This document shows, piece by piece, positions 19,886-32,196 of a stretch of 64,000 nucleotides of DNA. The notes under the pieces are model-generated. The model was not told the DNA's origin. It saw nothing but the letters and a program-made list of their open reading frames with translations, and ran no database searches. Both the position numbers and the translations under genes were made by a program. How positions within the stretch are numbered: position 1 is the first letter of the stretch; each line of letters begins with the position of its first letter. The DNA is from Allium sativum (Eukaryota; Streptophyta; Magnoliopsida; Asparagales; Amaryllidaceae): NCBI GenBank assembly GCA_030737875.1, contig CM060923.1:175749696-175813695 (forward strand). Reading direction: 5' to 3'.

Positions 19886-22800
19886 CTAACAAAGAAAAGA
19901 GATTGAGAGTGTACCCTCAAAAAGGAATGGATAAAGCCCACGCATCTTCTCCTCGGTTTCCCAAGTAGCGTCTTCTTCGGCTTCACCCCATTGAACCTTC
20001 ACCAACTTGACCTCTCGATTCCTTAGCTTCTTGGTCTCCGTCCCCAAGATACGAATCGGAGCTCTCCTCAAGGTAGCCTCTTTCTCCACTTCCACATCTT
20101 TCAGAACACTTGGCTCAACAACCTCTGTTGATTCATGTAAACACTTCCGGAGATGCGAGACATGAAAAACATCGTGTACTCCGGCAAGCTTCTCGGGCAA
20201 CTTCACTTTATAAGCCATCTGCCCGATCCTCTCTATAATAGGGAACGGTCCAACAAACCTTGGTGCTAACTTCCCAACGGCTCCAAATCGGACCACATTC
20301 CGCAAAGGAGAAACCTTCACGAAAACCATATCCCCAACATCAAACTCCAAATCAGTTCTTCGCTTATCAGCATAGGATTTCTGTCGGTCTTGGGCCGCTT
20401 TCATCCGTCTCCGAATCAACTCGATCTTCTCGGATGTATCTCTGATCATATCAGGCCCAAGTATAAGCTCATCTGTAGTCTCCCACCAACATGTGGGCGA
20501 CTTGCACGGCCTCCCATATAAAGCTTCGAATGGTGCCATCCCTATACTTGCCTGATAACTGTTATTATATGCAAACTCAACAAGAGGAAGATGGTCCTCC
20601 CAAGTACCACCAAAATCCAGAATACAAAGCCTCAACAGATCCTCGAGTACCCTATTCACCCTTTCGGTTTGACCACCCGTCTGTGGGTGATAAGCCGTAC
20701 TTAGATTCAACCTCGTGCCGTTGGCTTCTTGCAAGCTATTCCAGAACTGACTTGTAAAGATTGGGTCACGGTCACTGACTATACTAGAAGGGACTCCATG
20801 TAGTCTCACAATCTCACGAAGATATACAGACGCTAGCCAAGATGCGGTTCTCTTGCTCTTCACCGGAATGAAATGAGCACTTTTCGTAAGTCTATCCACA
20901 ATAACCCAAATGCTCGTATTCCCTTTCCTTGACCTTGGTAGCCCATCGATAAAATCCATGGAGATACTCTCCCACTTCCATAGTGAAACGTCTAGAGGAT
21001 GCAATAGCACACAGGGCTTCTTCGACTCGGCCTTAACTTGCTGGCAAATGATACATCTAGAGACAAACTCTGCCACATCCTTTTTCATCCCAGGCCAAAA
21101 GAAAATACGCTTCATATCTTTATACATCTTATCCCCGCCTGGATGTATAGTCAACTTAGAGCGATGCGCTTCCTCAAGAACTTTTCTTACTAAATCTTCT
21201 ACCATTGGAACACATAACCTTCCGTCTCTCCTCAGCCAACCCTTGTCATCAATAGAATATCGAGCGAGATGACTAGATGCCTCTCCTCGATTCAGCTTAT
21301 CCATAATCTCAACTATCTGAGGGTCTTCTCTCTGCGAAGCCCCAACTTGATCAAGAAGGGTAGGTCTGAGTTCCAGAGATGCTAAAGAACCGGTCATCGA
21401 CTCAATCGCCAAAGAGAAATCAAAGGTTGCCACATACTCTAAATTCTTCATCTCAACGAATAGAGGACTCAGAGTCAACCTTTTTCTACTCAATGCATCA
21501 GCCACCACATTCCCCTTGCCAGGGGTATAGGCTATCTCAAAATCATAGGACGCCAAGAATTCCATCCATTTTTGCTGCCTTCGATTCAGATCCTTCTGAG
21601 AAAAGAGATACTTCAATGACTTGTGATCGGTATAAAGCTCAAACCTTTCTCCCAGAAGATAATGGCGCCAAGCCTTGAGTGCATATACTATTGCTGCCAA
21701 CTCTAAGTCATGAGTGGGATAATTCTTCTCAGGCACTTTGAGTTGTCTACCACCAAAGCATATAACTCTTCCTTCTTGCATCAGAACAGCTCCTAACCCC
21801 ATGCCACATGCATCGGTGTATACTGTAAATAACTTCCCTCCATCGGGCAAAGCTAGAACAGGTGCTGATGTGAGAGCTCTCTTGAGCTTCTGAAAAGCAA
21901 GCTCGCATTCTATGCTCCAAGCAAAAACTAAATTCTTCTTCGTCAATTTAGTGAGAGGAGCGGAAATCTTCGCGAAGTCCTTGATGAACTTCCGGTAAAA
22001 GCCTGCAAGACCTAGAAAACTTCTCACTTCGGTTGCATTCTTGGGAGTCTTCCAATCCTGAACTGCAACTACCTTAGCGGGATCCACCGCTAAGCCTTGC
22101 TTAGATACTATATGCCCAAGGAATCTAACTTCCCTTCTCCAAAAGTGACACTTGGAGAACTTGGCCTTCAACTGATGCGCTCTAAGCGTATCCATCACCT
22201 CCACGAGATGCCTTGCGTGCTCTTCCTCATCCTTAGAGAAGATCAGAATATCATCTACGAAGACCACGACAAACTTGTTCAAGAACTCCCTGAACACCCT
22301 ACTCATCAAGTCCACGAAATATGCGGGTGCATTAGTCAAGCCGAACGGCATGACAAGCCATTCGAAGAATCCATCTGGAGTCCTGAACGCAGTCTTGTCT
22401 ATACTATCCTCAGCTACCCTGAGCTGATGGAATCCAGTAGCAAGATCAAGCAGAGAGAAAACAGAAGCACCGACAAGCTGGTCAAAGAGATCGTCAATCC
22501 TTGGTAACGGGTGTTTGTTCTTCTTAGTCATCTTATTCAACTCTCGATAGTCAACACACAGTCGGAGAGAACCATCTGCCTTGGTAGCAAATACCACAGG
22601 CGCTCCCCATTCAGATATACTTCGTCTAATGAAGTTCTTCTCAAGCAACTCCTTTACTTGCTTACTTAGCTCCCGCCTTTCATGCGGAGCCATGTGCCGA
22701 ACGGGCAAAGAAACCGACTTTGCATTATCCACCAGATAAATGCGGAAATCAATCTCTCGCTTAGGGGGCAACCCCCTAACTTCATCGAAAACATCCGGAT

Positions 22801-23209
22801 ACTCTCGAACCACTCTCACAGACTGAAGAGTCTCCATTGACGAGTCGAGTGATTCAAGATAGCACAACATGACGGGACCTCTCGGATTACAAGAAATTTC
22901 CAGGGTGTTTCCGAGGCGAGTCACGAGCCTCACAACCCTATGCTCACAGTCAAGAATGGCTCCATATCTGGACAGCCAATCCATGCCCAATATCAATCCG
23001 TATCCCCTAAAACCAAGAACATAAGCACTGCACAAGAACTCTACACTCAGTATAGAGATCCTCAAATGCCCACATATCATAGACAAATGGGCGGAACCCC
23101 CAATAGGATTTGAGACACAGACGGGATCATCTACCAAGCTAGTACTAAGGTGCAAAGTATCAACAAGATCAGATGAGATAAAGCTATGCGATGCACCAGA
23201 ATCAAACAA
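19886..23209 (-). CDS. pol: Ty3/gypsy chromovirus pol polyprotein (protease-RT-RNase H-integrase-chromodomain)
   Basis: Retrotransposon polyprotein for cytoplasmic reverse transcription and nuclear integration. The 1107-residue open frame begins inside the aspartic protease at [10 protein letters not shown] (Asp3); its N-terminal lead-in is in another frame. The GLILGMDWL strand is at about 71-79. Reverse transcriptase spans about 185-370 with LDLATGFHQ and the FVDD catalytic box at 317-320. RNase H spans about 460-575 with Asp466, Glu503, Asp528 and Asp571. The integrase zinc domain has His682, His689, Cys719 and Cys722; its core has Asp752, Asp813 and Glu849 in DD35E spacing. A GPF motif is near 987. 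The C-terminal [16 protein letters not shown] segment (about 1069-1084) matches a chromodomain. All catalytic residues are present, so only the junction with gag is visibly damaged. The Met start is only the first in-frame ATG, not the natural start. Confidence 0.93.
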   Translation of the reverse strand: MFDSGASHSFISSDLVDTLHLSTSLVDDPVCVSNPIGGSAHLSMICGHLRISILSVEFLCSAYVLGFRGYGLILGMDWLSRYGAILDCEHRVVRLVTRLGNTLEISCNPRGPVMLCYLESLDSSMETLQSVRVVREYPDVFDEVRGLPPKREIDFRIYLVDNAKSVSLPVRHMAPHERRELSKQVKELLEKNFIRRSISEWGAPVVFATKADGSLRLCVDYRELNKMTKKNKHPLPRIDDLFDQLVGASVFSLLDLATGFHQLRVAEDSIDKTAFRTPDGFFEWLVMPFGLTNAPAYFVDLMSRVFREFLNKFVVVFVDDILIFSKDEEEHARHLVEVMDTLRAHQLKAKFSKCHFWRREVRFLGHIVSKQGLAVDPAKVVAVQDWKTPKNATEVRSFLGLAGFYRKFIKDFAKISAPLTKLTKKNLVFAWSIECELAFQKLKRALTSAPVLALPDGGKLFTVYTDACGMGLGAVLMQEGRVICFGGRQLKVPEKNYPTHDLELAAIVYALKAWRHYLLGERFELYTDHKSLKYLFSQKDLNRRQQKWMEFLASYDFEIAYTPGKGNVVADALSRKRLTLSPLFVEMKNLEYVATFDFSLAIESMTGSLASLELRPTLLDQVGASQREDPQIVEIMDKLNRGEASSHLARYSIDDKGWLRRDGRLCVPMVEDLVRKVLEEAHRSKLTIHPGGDKMYKDMKRIFFWPGMKKDVAEFVSRCIICQQVKAESKKPCVLLHPLDVSLWKWESISMDFIDGLPRSRKGNTSIWVIVDRLTKSAHFIPVKSKRTASWLASVYLREIVRLHGVPSSIVSDRDPIFTSQFWNSLQEANGTRLNLSTAYHPQTGGQTERVNRVLEDLLRLCILDFGGTWEDHLPLVEFAYNNSYQASIGMAPFEALYGRPCKSPTCWWETTDELILGPDMIRDTSEKIELIRRRMKAAQDRQKSYADKRRTDLEFDVGDMVFVKVSPLRNVVRFGAVGKLAPRFVGPFPIIERIGQMAYKVKLPEKLAGVHDVFHVSHLRKCLHESTEVVEPSVLKDVEVEKEATLRRAPIRILGTETKKLRNREVKLVKVQWGEAEEDATWETEEKMRGLYPFLFEGTLSISFLC

Positions 23210-23333
23210 GGTACGAACTGGAAATCAGAAATATATACAAGGCTCTCAACATAAATACTACCTCGATCGGGAACTGGAGCGGTATTGAGAGCATGAACTT
23301 GCCCTCCTGAAGTCCAGCACGCTGAGTCTGACC
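23210..23333 (-). pseudogene. Broken gag-pol junction of A
   Basis: After the gag frame hits a stop (TAG, about 23331-23333), the same frame continues briefly. Coding then moves to a second frame (carrying VHALNTAPVPDRG) and again to the pol frame near 23209. Two indels plus a stop therefore separate gag from the protease. In this lineage gag and pol are normally one frame, so this copy probably cannot make the fused polyprotein. Confidence 0.75.
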
Positions 23334-24341
23334 CTAGCCTTGCCCTTGCTTCTTCGGGCAATCCTTATTGAAATGTCCAGTCTTACCGCAGAAAAAGCAT
23401 TCACCATTCTTCCTTTTCCTCTTCTTACAATCCTTAATAAGATGCCCAACTGAACCGCAATAATGGCACTTCTCCTTGTTGTTCTTGCCCTTGTTGTTGT
23501 TCCCCTTGTTGCCTTGACCCTTGTTCTTGTTCTGATTGCCTTGACTGCTTTGGCCACTTGGATTACCCTGATTTCCTTTTCCCTGGGAATCAGTCTTCTT
23601 GGCTTGAGTAGCATTTTTCTTGACATCTCCCTGAAGTAACGCCATATCAACCAAGCTCTCAAACGTGGCCCTATGGGGAATATGTGACATAGCCAATCCC
23701 TGCAACGGCTCATTTAATCCTCTAGCAAAACGAAGAGCCTTCTTCTGAGGAGTATTAACCATATCCAAGCCAAAACGAGCTAACTGATTGAACTCGTTCA
23801 CATATTCTTTGACAGACATATCTCCTTGCTTCAAAGTTATGAACCTCTCCATTTGCAGATTCTCCTCAGCAGAAGATAGAAACTTAAGCACGAACCTTGC
23901 CCTGAAATCGGCCCAAGTCTCAACAGGCCTAGTACCACTGCTGACTTCCCACCAATAAGCGGCTTCATCCTTCATAAGCCAAACTGCCAACAAGATCTTC
24001 CTCTGATCATCTAACCCAAAGATAGCAAATAAATCCTCGGTTTCTTTCAACCAATTTCTGGCCTCTACAAAAGTTTCAGTGCCTTGAAAGTTCTTGCCAC
24101 CCATTGCTTTGAAATCTTTGCAAGTCTTTGCGAAGTCAGCTTGAGGATGCTGAGGGGGAGGAGGAAGAGGAACCTCAGCGACAGGAGGAGGAGGAACATT
24201 AGTGACAGGAGGAGGAATATTAACTACTGGAGGAGGAGGAGGGACATCTGCGGGGCCGACTTAGGTCGCCCTAGCCTCCAAAAGTCTCCTATACCAAACA
24301 GGTACGTGTACTCCCTCCGGAATAGCAAAGTTATCAGCCAT
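23334..24341 (-). pseudogene. gag: Ty3/gypsy gag with one nonsense codon
   Basis: Capsid/nucleocapsid precursor. The natural start is likely the ATG at 24341 (MADNFAIPEGV...). An in-frame TAA at 24261-24263 (codon 27) interrupts it, consistent with a C-to-T change of a glutamine codon (inference). Beyond that the frame is open from 24260 to 23334. A proline-rich segment comes first, then the retrotransposon gag capsid domain (about residues 80-230, with WADFRARF and LKQGDMSVKEYVNEF). A Gln/Gly/Asn/Lys-rich linker follows, then two CCHC zinc knuckles, CHYCGSVGHLIKDC and CFFCGKTGHFNKDC, near residues 292-305 and 315-328. Internal initiation at 24104 would give a 256-residue product lacking the N-terminus. 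Confidence 0.88.
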
Positions 24342-24526
24342 ACTGAAAACGAAGAAAAAGACAGATTCAGAATAGAGAAAAACGAGGGAATTTTGCTAAT
24401 GGCTTTTTGGGGACTAGCCTTTAAAATAAACTAGACTTTTCTTTGGAAAATACTTTATACTTAGTTTTGAAAATAGTTTTCCAAAAGTTTTCTAAAAACC
24501 TTTTTGTTCCTTCTCGTAAACCATAT

Positions 24527-24538
24527 GTTCTGATACCA
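24527..24538 (-). promoter_or_regulatory. Primer-binding site of A
   Basis: The minus strand reads TGGTATCAGAAC, one mismatch from the initiator tRNA-Met complement, two bases from the 5' LTR end. The about 185 bases between it and the gag ATG are leader. Confidence 0.88.
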
Positions 24539-25791
24539 AATGTAACACCCCACCTCAGCCAGGGTGGCTCTCGCAAGCACTCTGACTTTGGAAGGGCGTT
24601 TGAATCAGGTAAACATGCATAATGATATATCAAGGCAGAACAAGAACATATGTATATATGTAAACAGAGTAAATAACATAGATAAAACAGCGGAAGACTT
24701 CAAACCATTTCAAAACAAGTCTGGTACAACATAATGTCAACTTTCCAAATAAACAAGTCTAGATAAAACAACATCATCTGAAAACTGAAATACATAAGTA
24801 CTATCCCCAAAATAAGTGATAACCATAGCTAGCTTCATGTCAAGACCGTACATGAGCTAAAATCCCATAAGCAAGCGATCAGAAATCCAGCTAAGCTCCA
24901 ATATTCCCTCCCTGAGAACCTGGGGGGGGGGGAAACGGAAGAAAAGAGGCGAAAGAAAACAGGTCAGTCAAAAAGACTGAGTAAGCCCTACTACAATCAA
25001 TGTAAACTGATAAAGTTAACTGGCATGAGCAGCAGGTGTGATCATAAGGATAACAAAATACTAGCATGATGATTAACTAACAAAGTAGATAAAGGTGTCA
25101 TCGCATAATCAGGATTAAGGTTTTGCACCACAGGTGTACTAGCAAACTAACATGACTTGAATAAACAAGTATTGATCCCTTGGCCCAAGCTTTGGCCCAA
25201 TAACATGAAGTGACCCTCATATGAGGTCCAACCAAATGGTCTAGTCGATCGGCTTCCTAAGCCTAACTCGTCACGTGTTGGTGTCAATACGGCCCAAACA
25301 TAATTGTAGTCGAACTGTGCCGGGTCCACCCTTCGGGTGTATCAAGCCCAAGGGTGCCAACCCCTGGACACCATAAACATGAGTGCACAGTCTCGATCTA
25401 CTGGTACCCATGCTTGACTTCCCCAAATACGGACTACGTGCACGACCATAGTCCGTCCGGAACTACATCGGCGTAACACCCTGCCGTCGTTTATTGGTCG
25501 CTTACCTCCAGCCCAGTAATCATGCCCCCTCCCTAGCCTAGTCCCTAGGGCCTTAATGATACAAACTTGGGATTACTGCTGGAGTGGGCCCCCATTGCTA
25601 GGATTTTTCTAGTGGGTTAAGTACGGTTTAACCCTCTTGCTAATCATGGATTAACTCGGTTAAGTGTAACGATGAGTTCACGACTTAACCCTGATTAATC
25701 TACCAAGCCCAAATTGGTTAAGTATTAAGTGGACCATGACTTAACCCTAATCATGAGGCATTAATTAATTAATGCGCCTTAACCTCTCACA

Positions 25792-25860
25792 TTAGACTTT
25801 GTTGTGGTTACTAGTTAAGCCGGGCGGGTCCGGGTAGCTTTACACCACAACTTGGTCTAA
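25792..25860 (-). ncRNA. Two-tier stem-loop, A 5' LTR unit 1
   Basis: Outer TTAGAC (25792-25797)/GTCTAA (25855-25860). Inner GTTGTGGT (25801-25808)/ACCACAAC (25844-25851). Unit 2 follows at about 25898-25971. Confidence 0.6.
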
Positions 25861-27192
25861 CCTCGGGTCCAAGGTACAACATGGCCAACTTCTCACATTG
25901 GGTCCTATTGTTTGTATCAACTAGTTAAGTCGGTCGGTTCCGGGTAGGTTTACGCTACAAACTCAACCCAACCTCGAGTTGGTCACACTTATCTTTTCTA
26001 AGTGTCATGTCCATCATGTTTCCAAAACATGTTACAAATTCTCAAGCAATTGGGTAGACCTAACTTAATAGGTAAATTCCCAATGGGTAGACCTAACTTA
26101 ATAGGTAAATTCCCAAGCTTATGTTTTTATGTCTTTTAAGTTTACCCAACCCCAAACGCAATCCCATCGCTTACATATCGCAATAGCGCATAAAGGATAG
26201 AAAGAGGGAACTTGGCATAATCATGACATAAAAGTGTTAAAGCCACAAGTTTAACATGGTGGCATATGAAATGTACATATGTTCATATACTTGCATTAGG
26301 CCTCAAAAGCATGCATAATACCAAACTTATCATATTGGTGATACATGGTGATAAATGACATGTAGAAATGGCCATAAGTTCGCATTTAGCCTCACATGCA
26401 AGTTATCATAAGGGATATGATAACTTACATGTTGCCAAAATGCAACCTTTAGCATAAAGCTTGAAGCTTTATGTTCATAAACCCAAGATAAGCTTGCATA
26501 ACATGATAGCATGAACAAAATGTTCAACCCAAACTTGCATAACATAACTTGCATATCATATGACAAACTTGCATATCAAACTTGCATGACATAACATGAT
26601 GAACTTGCATATCATAACATGGCATACTTGCATATAAACTTGCATATCACAACATGATAAACTTGCATATCATAGCATAGTAAACTTGCATATAAACTTG
26701 CATATCATACATTTAACTTTAGAGTTTAAGTATGAAAGTAGAATAGGGCTTACTATGCTTAGGAAGTCACAAAAATATGACAAAGCCTTTATGAAATCAA
26801 TTAAACCCAAAATGCAAGCAAAACCCTTGAGCCAAAATGATCAAAACTCTTTCTTTATGATCCAAATATAGAAACTTGACTTGAATGCAAGCTAATGATG
26901 ATCATACAAGCTTGAAAACACTTGTATGCATGGAAAATCTCATAAAAATTTGTTTAGGAATTTTATGAAGAGAGTGGAGGCCATGAGAGGATTGATTTTG
27001 CCATAGTTTAGTTGCTAGAATGAATAATCATGATTTAGGGTTAGGTTAGGGTCTTATTTATAGATTAGGCAAGTGTTTTAGGCCATAGGATTAAACCCTA
27101 GTTCCAATCTCAACCCGCAAAACCGAATCTGGCCCACAAGCTCAACACAAACCCAAAATGGTGCACCAGGCTAAAGAGCCCGGCTGGACCAA

Positions 27193-27266
27193 GTCGACAG
27201 CCAAGTCGACAGGGCTGTCGACTTGGGTCCAACCAAGTCGACTCCCAAGTCGACAGGGCTGTCGAC
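27193..27266. promoter_or_regulatory. Six phased GTCGAC boxes, A 5' LTR
   Basis: Two triplets with 12-bp spacing, 20 bp between triplets, identical in layout to the 3' LTR cluster. Confidence 0.65.
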
Positions 27267-27548
27267 TTGGGTGCTCTGGCGGGAACTCTCCCGCCTGGCC
27301 CAAACTGGCCCAAATTTCCAAATTCAAACTTGAATTTGAAATCTGTTTTTACTTTGGAATTTTCTGAAAACTTCGTTGGGCCTTAATCGGGTCATACGGA
27401 CTCCGATTTTCGAAAACTTGGACTCTATTTCGCGTATTTTTCCGAGACGAACGCAATGGCATAGCCCGTTTCCCTTGATTCAGATTTTAGAATTAAATTC
27501 TGCCTCGGTTTACATTATAACAGGTTATTGAAAATACGGGTTGTTACA

Positions 27549-27553
27549 GATGT
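27549..27553. repeat. TSD of element A (right)
   Basis: GATGT, identical to 16321-16325. Confidence 0.95.
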
Positions 27554-28188
27554 ATGCCTAAGTCTACCATTTGATAATTGTTGGGATCATCTCATTCTGG
27601 TTATACCAATATTAGTGCAGAGAATCATAGTAATCATTAGAGAAACATACACACTCTATCATATTTACCTTGTTATGCTTACCTTTTATGACGTTATCTT
27701 CTCATCCACCTTATATGCCTGTCATGCTACTTTTATTTATTTACTTGCTAAAAGTAACTAGACTAGCCAGACTTTATGTCTGACCCATTTTGTTTCCTCT
27801 TCTCTCTTCCATTCCCCCCAGGTTCGCAGGGTGGGAATACTCAGACTTAGTCAGGACTCGTTTATCGTCTTGCTAGGAGCTGCTTTTGAAGTATGGCTCA
27901 AGCTCCTATCTTTACTATTATGGCTATATTTTGTTTGGGGAATTTTGCTTCTTTCATGTACTCTGATGTTTCAAAGTACAAGGCAGTAGTTTTTATGATG
28001 TAATGGTTTTTGTGTATTTCAGACATGTGATGTTTTTGAACTACGATGCATTATGGTTAATAAAGTTTTTAACTCCGCTGTCATTTTGTATCTGTCTTGT
28101 AATATTTCGGTTTCTGTTTACCAATAACGCTTCATGAAACTTAATGCATTCCCATAGTGAGTGGCATTAACGAACATGGGGTGTCACA
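27554..28188 (+). mobile_element. Solo LTR C, right part
   Basis: Continuation of the LTR begun at 14190 after removal of A and one TSD copy; it ends GGGGTGTCACA and is followed by TCTCT. No coding sequence. Confidence 0.85.
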
Positions 28189-30357
28189 TCTCTCTTCCTC
28201 CTTTTCAAAGAAAAATGGCCTCCTCCCCTTCCCCATTGCAGCCGTCGCCCTCTGACCACCCCTTCTCGTTCTCCTTCTCCCCTTCTCCTTCTCTTCTCTT
28301 TGTTTTCTTCTTTCTTACAAAACCCAAAGCCTAGAAGCCGTAGCCGCCCTAATGGCCACCACTGCCGCCGCAACTAACCCCAGCCACCATCTGCCACCAC
28401 CTGACCACCAGTCAATCCCCTCCCTCCGGCAGTGGGCCCCGCCTCCTCCAAAATCCCGTTTTGCAAAAAAGCCCCACCCCTTCTTCGCGCAATAACTTCC
28501 GATCAATCCATTTATGGCTGAGGCATAATAAACAAAAATTGTAGATCTCATTTTTCTCTATAATTTTGACATATCAAAAATTGAATTTTGGAGTTTGGAG
28601 CTACTCGGAAATAGCGATCAAATTTCGCCGACCTGATGCGAAGATTTGCAATTTCTGGCGAATTGGAACTTTTAGGGAAGAAAGTCCACTAGGCAAAAGT
28701 TGTCCTGAAGTTTGTGTGCTAGTGACCAGGCTTGGTGAAGATTGGAGTTCGTATGCAAATTGTAGAGTCAGAATGGTGAATTTAAGTAGAGGAGAAATAA
28801 TGGCGAAAGCGCGACAAAGAAAATTTCTGTACAAGAAGTATCGCGATGTTTGGTTTAGCTATTGGGTGAGAACTCCCTCGCTTAAGTTATTTTGTTATGT
28901 TAATTATCATAAAAGTTATATGGTGTATGTTAGCTCACTTCATTGTTGTTTGTAAACCATGGATGAATTGTTGATTTGTTGTGTTATGTTTGTGATTGTG
29001 AATTTGGAATGTTCGGTAAGTAAAAAATAATGTTAATATTATTGTGATAGTTAAAATTGGACATAAATATTCATTTATAATTTGGACGGTGAAAATTAGT
29101 TAGTTTGAAAAATAATTCAACTTGAATTAGAATTGGTTAAATTTATTAACCAGTGATAGATTTAAATCTATTGTTTGATGGCTGAAAAGCCCACACAGGT
29201 CTTGGGATGACATTTGACTCACACATCTCCCTTGTGTGAATTTGTGGTTAATCGGTTGATTGAAGGATTTATATAAGTGTCAATAAATCATTTGAAGCTT
29301 ATATGAAAATAAAATACAAAATGGATGTCATTTTGGGATGTTAGTAGTTGTTTTCGACTATAGTTGGGTGTTTTTGATTAAAGCAATCCATATAAATTTA
29401 TTTATATGGACATTGGGTGAGATTTTATTCCAATCCAAAATAAACATGAATATTTTTACAATGTAAGATTCAATGAAAATTGAAAGTGATTTTGATGTCC
29501 GATTTTGGATGGACACAAAAATATTAAATATGAAATCGAGTTAAGTATACAAATGCTATTTTAATTGAAACTGGGTTTTTACCGATCCTATTTATTTTTA
29601 AAATGAATGTAGAGAAAATTGAATTTCGAAAACTAACATTTGGAAAATATTATCATTATGAGGTTATAAGATTATAAGAGGTTCAATTTAATTTAAATTG
29701 GTAATGGGAGAGAAATTGTTTTAAAACGAAGACGTTTTATCAAATACGTTTTTGAATGGGAATCGATGAAATATATAATATATATTTAAATGGCTTGAAT
29801 AGAACGTATCGCATAGCAACCGTTCGCGAATTTCAACCATGAACTTCAAATTGACATAATAGGAGATCCGATGGTCGGATTTTCTTAATATCAGAACCGT
29901 TGGGTTCGTATCAAAAAGATATTTCCAATGAATACATGAGATTTAAATTTGAACGGTTAGATTTTAAAATATGACCAAATTAGTTTTGGAAAAGGTTGCT
30001 GTGGATGCAATAATTCGATGGTCGATATTGGAAACCGACTGTAAGAGCCTTATTAAAATTATTAAAAATATGAATAAATTATGTAAAATCATAATAAATG
30101 ATTTGGAAAGACTTTGGATGAAATATTCTATATTTGAAAGAATAAAAAATATTTTTATCAGAATGAACTAGTTAATAACTAGAATAATGATCCACTAATT
30201 TGTAGAAAGAATAAATTGGATAGTAAATGGTTTTTAGCATAACTAGAATTTCCAACGTATGAACTGGAATGGATTTGTATAGAAATTATCTTAGAATATT
30301 TTCTGTATTGGATTCCATGATTATTCGGATATCGTTGAAGAATTTGGAAGATATTGA
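28189..30357 (+). mobile_element. 3' LTR of B, segment 2
   Basis: Resumes the B LTR after C (TCTCT at 28189-28193 is the TSD). 28194-28560 is pyrimidine- and GC-rich leader containing a short low-complexity ATG frame (MASSPSPLQ...) of no recognised function. From 29310 on it aligns with 8451 onward of the 5' LTR. It is interrupted at 30358 by a CACTA element. Open frames here (for example 28566-28955) lack similarity to known proteins and are not counted as genes. Confidence 0.8.
30355..30357. repeat. TSD of the CACTA element (left)
   Basis: TGA; the partner TGA is at 46953-46955. The uninterrupted LTR at about 9484-9492 has a single TGA at this point. Confidence 0.8.
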
Positions 30358-30379
30358 CACTACGCCATAGATGGCCTAG
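30358..30379 (+). repeat. Left terminal inverted repeat of the CACTA element
   Basis: CACTACGCCATAGATGGCCT...; pairs with the right end 46931-46952. The region 30480-32190 downstream is AT-rich with intron/UTR-like sequence and no convincing coding exon. Confidence 0.85.
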
Positions 30380-32196
30380 CACAACGAAAGACCAAGGTGT
30401 TGCTAGCAGCAATGTTACCATAGATATGTTGATTTTTGTCTATTGCAACACACACTTCAAGTTGTTTGTATAGTTATCACACTGTGTTGCAGTAGCTATA
30501 AATATATTCAAATTAAAGAAATTAAAAAAATTATCAATCTAGGTAAAAACGATCCAACGGTCTACGTTACCAATCCACGCCAATTTGATTTTCCTTCACC
30601 ACCTTAACTCCTTTCCCCCCAAATTTTCATTTTCCCGCTAACATAATTCAGTCTTCGTTTCTTTTTCACTTCAGAAAAAATATAGCGTCTTTTTTTTAAT
30701 GGCGGATCCAAAAGTAGGGTTTTTCCTAATTCAACTAAGTTTTAACATTTATTTTCATGTTAAAAAAGCTTTCGGCTATTTCTCCTAATAATGGTGACTA
30801 GGGCAACCGAATCATCGCCTCCACCTACCCTATCTATATCTTGTGCTATTTCTTCTTCTCTCTTTTTCGATCTTCACTCTACTACCCTAGTTTTCACTAT
30901 TTTTCTGATTTTTTGATATAGGCCCCTAAATCCCCAATCATTTGTCTTAGATCTATTTTTCAATATCCCTCAATTGCCCTCTTTTACTTTGCCTGATGAT
31001 TCATTCTCGTATGAATCTTCGATGGGCTTCTGGTATCTTATTTTTGACCACATCTTGTGCTATGTATTTCCACTCATTGCCCTTAATGACTATTTACAAT
31101 GGAAGTGGTAGAGATCTAGTTTTGCCTTGCATGGTAGTTGAAGATCTAGTCAACCGTGGCCTTTCTGGTTTGGGTTTTGGTGTTCTGCCTCTCTTAAAAA
31201 ATTTGGGTTTTGTGATTTTGTGGATCTTTCTTCATGTTTTGGTCGGATTTGAGGAGTTCAATATGTTTTTCTTGTTCCCAGTGGGTTGCTCTGCCATAGA
31301 AGATGGTTTGGAAGTGAAAATATGCTTGTATTTAGAGTTGATATGCTCCTGTAAAAGCTTGCAAATGGCGCATGCCTATGTTTTTTGTTTATTGAATTTT
31401 ATGCCCTTGCTTTGGTGATGTTACTGTGCTTCATTTTGTAGTTGAATTGCTTCTGTTGCTGTTTGCAAATGGCCCTAGCCAATGTAATTTGTGTATGGTA
31501 TGAATTTCCACTTTAAATAATCTACTATCTTGATTATACATCAAACCAAGTTTACCCTTGTGTTTGTATTTTAGCTTCCGTATTTCAAGTTTTATTGCAA
31601 GTTCGTGTTGATTATCTTAAGTTTACGCAGGTATTAACCTTGTTGATTTCGGTGTGGAAGGGGTTGAAGTATCATGTTATTAACCTTGCTAGGTCATATG
31701 CTAGGCCTCTCATTGTTCTTGATGAGCTTAGCAGCATAGTCAGTAGCCTCAAATGTTGATAGGGTTATCGCCCTTTTGTTTAATGCAGATAGGTCAGCAG
31801 ATTTATGCCTAATTGTTTATGAATTTGTTTACCTTTAGAAGAAATTACTACAAATCAATTTATACAATCTCAAGTCCAGGAGAAGCCTTTTCCTTGGCAT
31901 AAGTGTTTTTGTCAACGAATATTGTTTTGCTACAATAATATCTTCTTAATCTACATAGTTGAGATAATAATTAAAGAAACCATTAACCTTATATTACTGA
32001 CCGTCTATCGTGAATCACTTGACCATCTTATAGTTGCACATACCAGTAAAAGGCTACTAGTGTCTGTTTCATGCAACATTTGGTTGCTTAGTTTACTCGT
32101 ATATTTTGGTCACTAATACAATAACACGCATTTACTTGAACTTGGAACTAGTGTACAAAAAATTAGTAGCTGGAATTTTGTGATGACTTTCAGATT

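Larger units (their letters stand above)
16326..27548 (-). mobile_element. Full-length Ty3/gypsy chromovirus A
   Basis: An 11.2 kb element in reverse orientation: 5' LTR 24541-27548, gag, pol and 3' LTR 16326-19334, flanked by a perfect 5-bp TSD (GATGT). Primer-binding site and polypurine tract are present. Pol order (protease, RT, RNase H, integrase, chromodomain-like C-terminus) places it in Ty3/gypsy chromoviruses, probably the Tekay/Del group. The LTRs differ at about 3 of the first 160 bases, so insertion is relatively recent. It is inserted in solo LTR C. Coding is nearly complete but broken by one gag nonsense codon and a stop plus two frameshifts between gag and pol. Confidence 0.95.
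24541..27548 (-). mobile_element. 5' LTR of A
   Basis: 3008 bp, near-identical to the 3' LTR. It has the same TATA box (27055-27064, minus) and the same six GTCGAC sites (27193, 27205, 27217, 27237, 27249, 27261). Stem-loop unit 1 is intact (25792-25860). Unit 2 carries a G-to-T change at 25917 that breaks one inner pair relative to the 3' LTR. Confidence 0.95.

Noticed and set aside
20260..22507. Plus-strand frames opposite pol (for example 21379-21678, 22097-22507)
   Set aside because: Shadows of the minus-strand pol coding sequence.
14190..28188. C as a complete LTR element with two LTRs
   Set aside because: After removing A, only one TG...CA unit of 2.77 kb remains with no primer-binding site, polypurine tract or coding between, so solo LTR fits better.
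28566..28955. 129-codon frame in the B 3' LTR
   Set aside because: No recognised motif. It lies in LTR sequence whose homologues in B' are not open in the same frame.
30996..31418. 140-codon frame in the CACTA interior
   Set aside because: Hydrophobic, T-rich composition as in an intron or UTR; no motif and no supporting start context.
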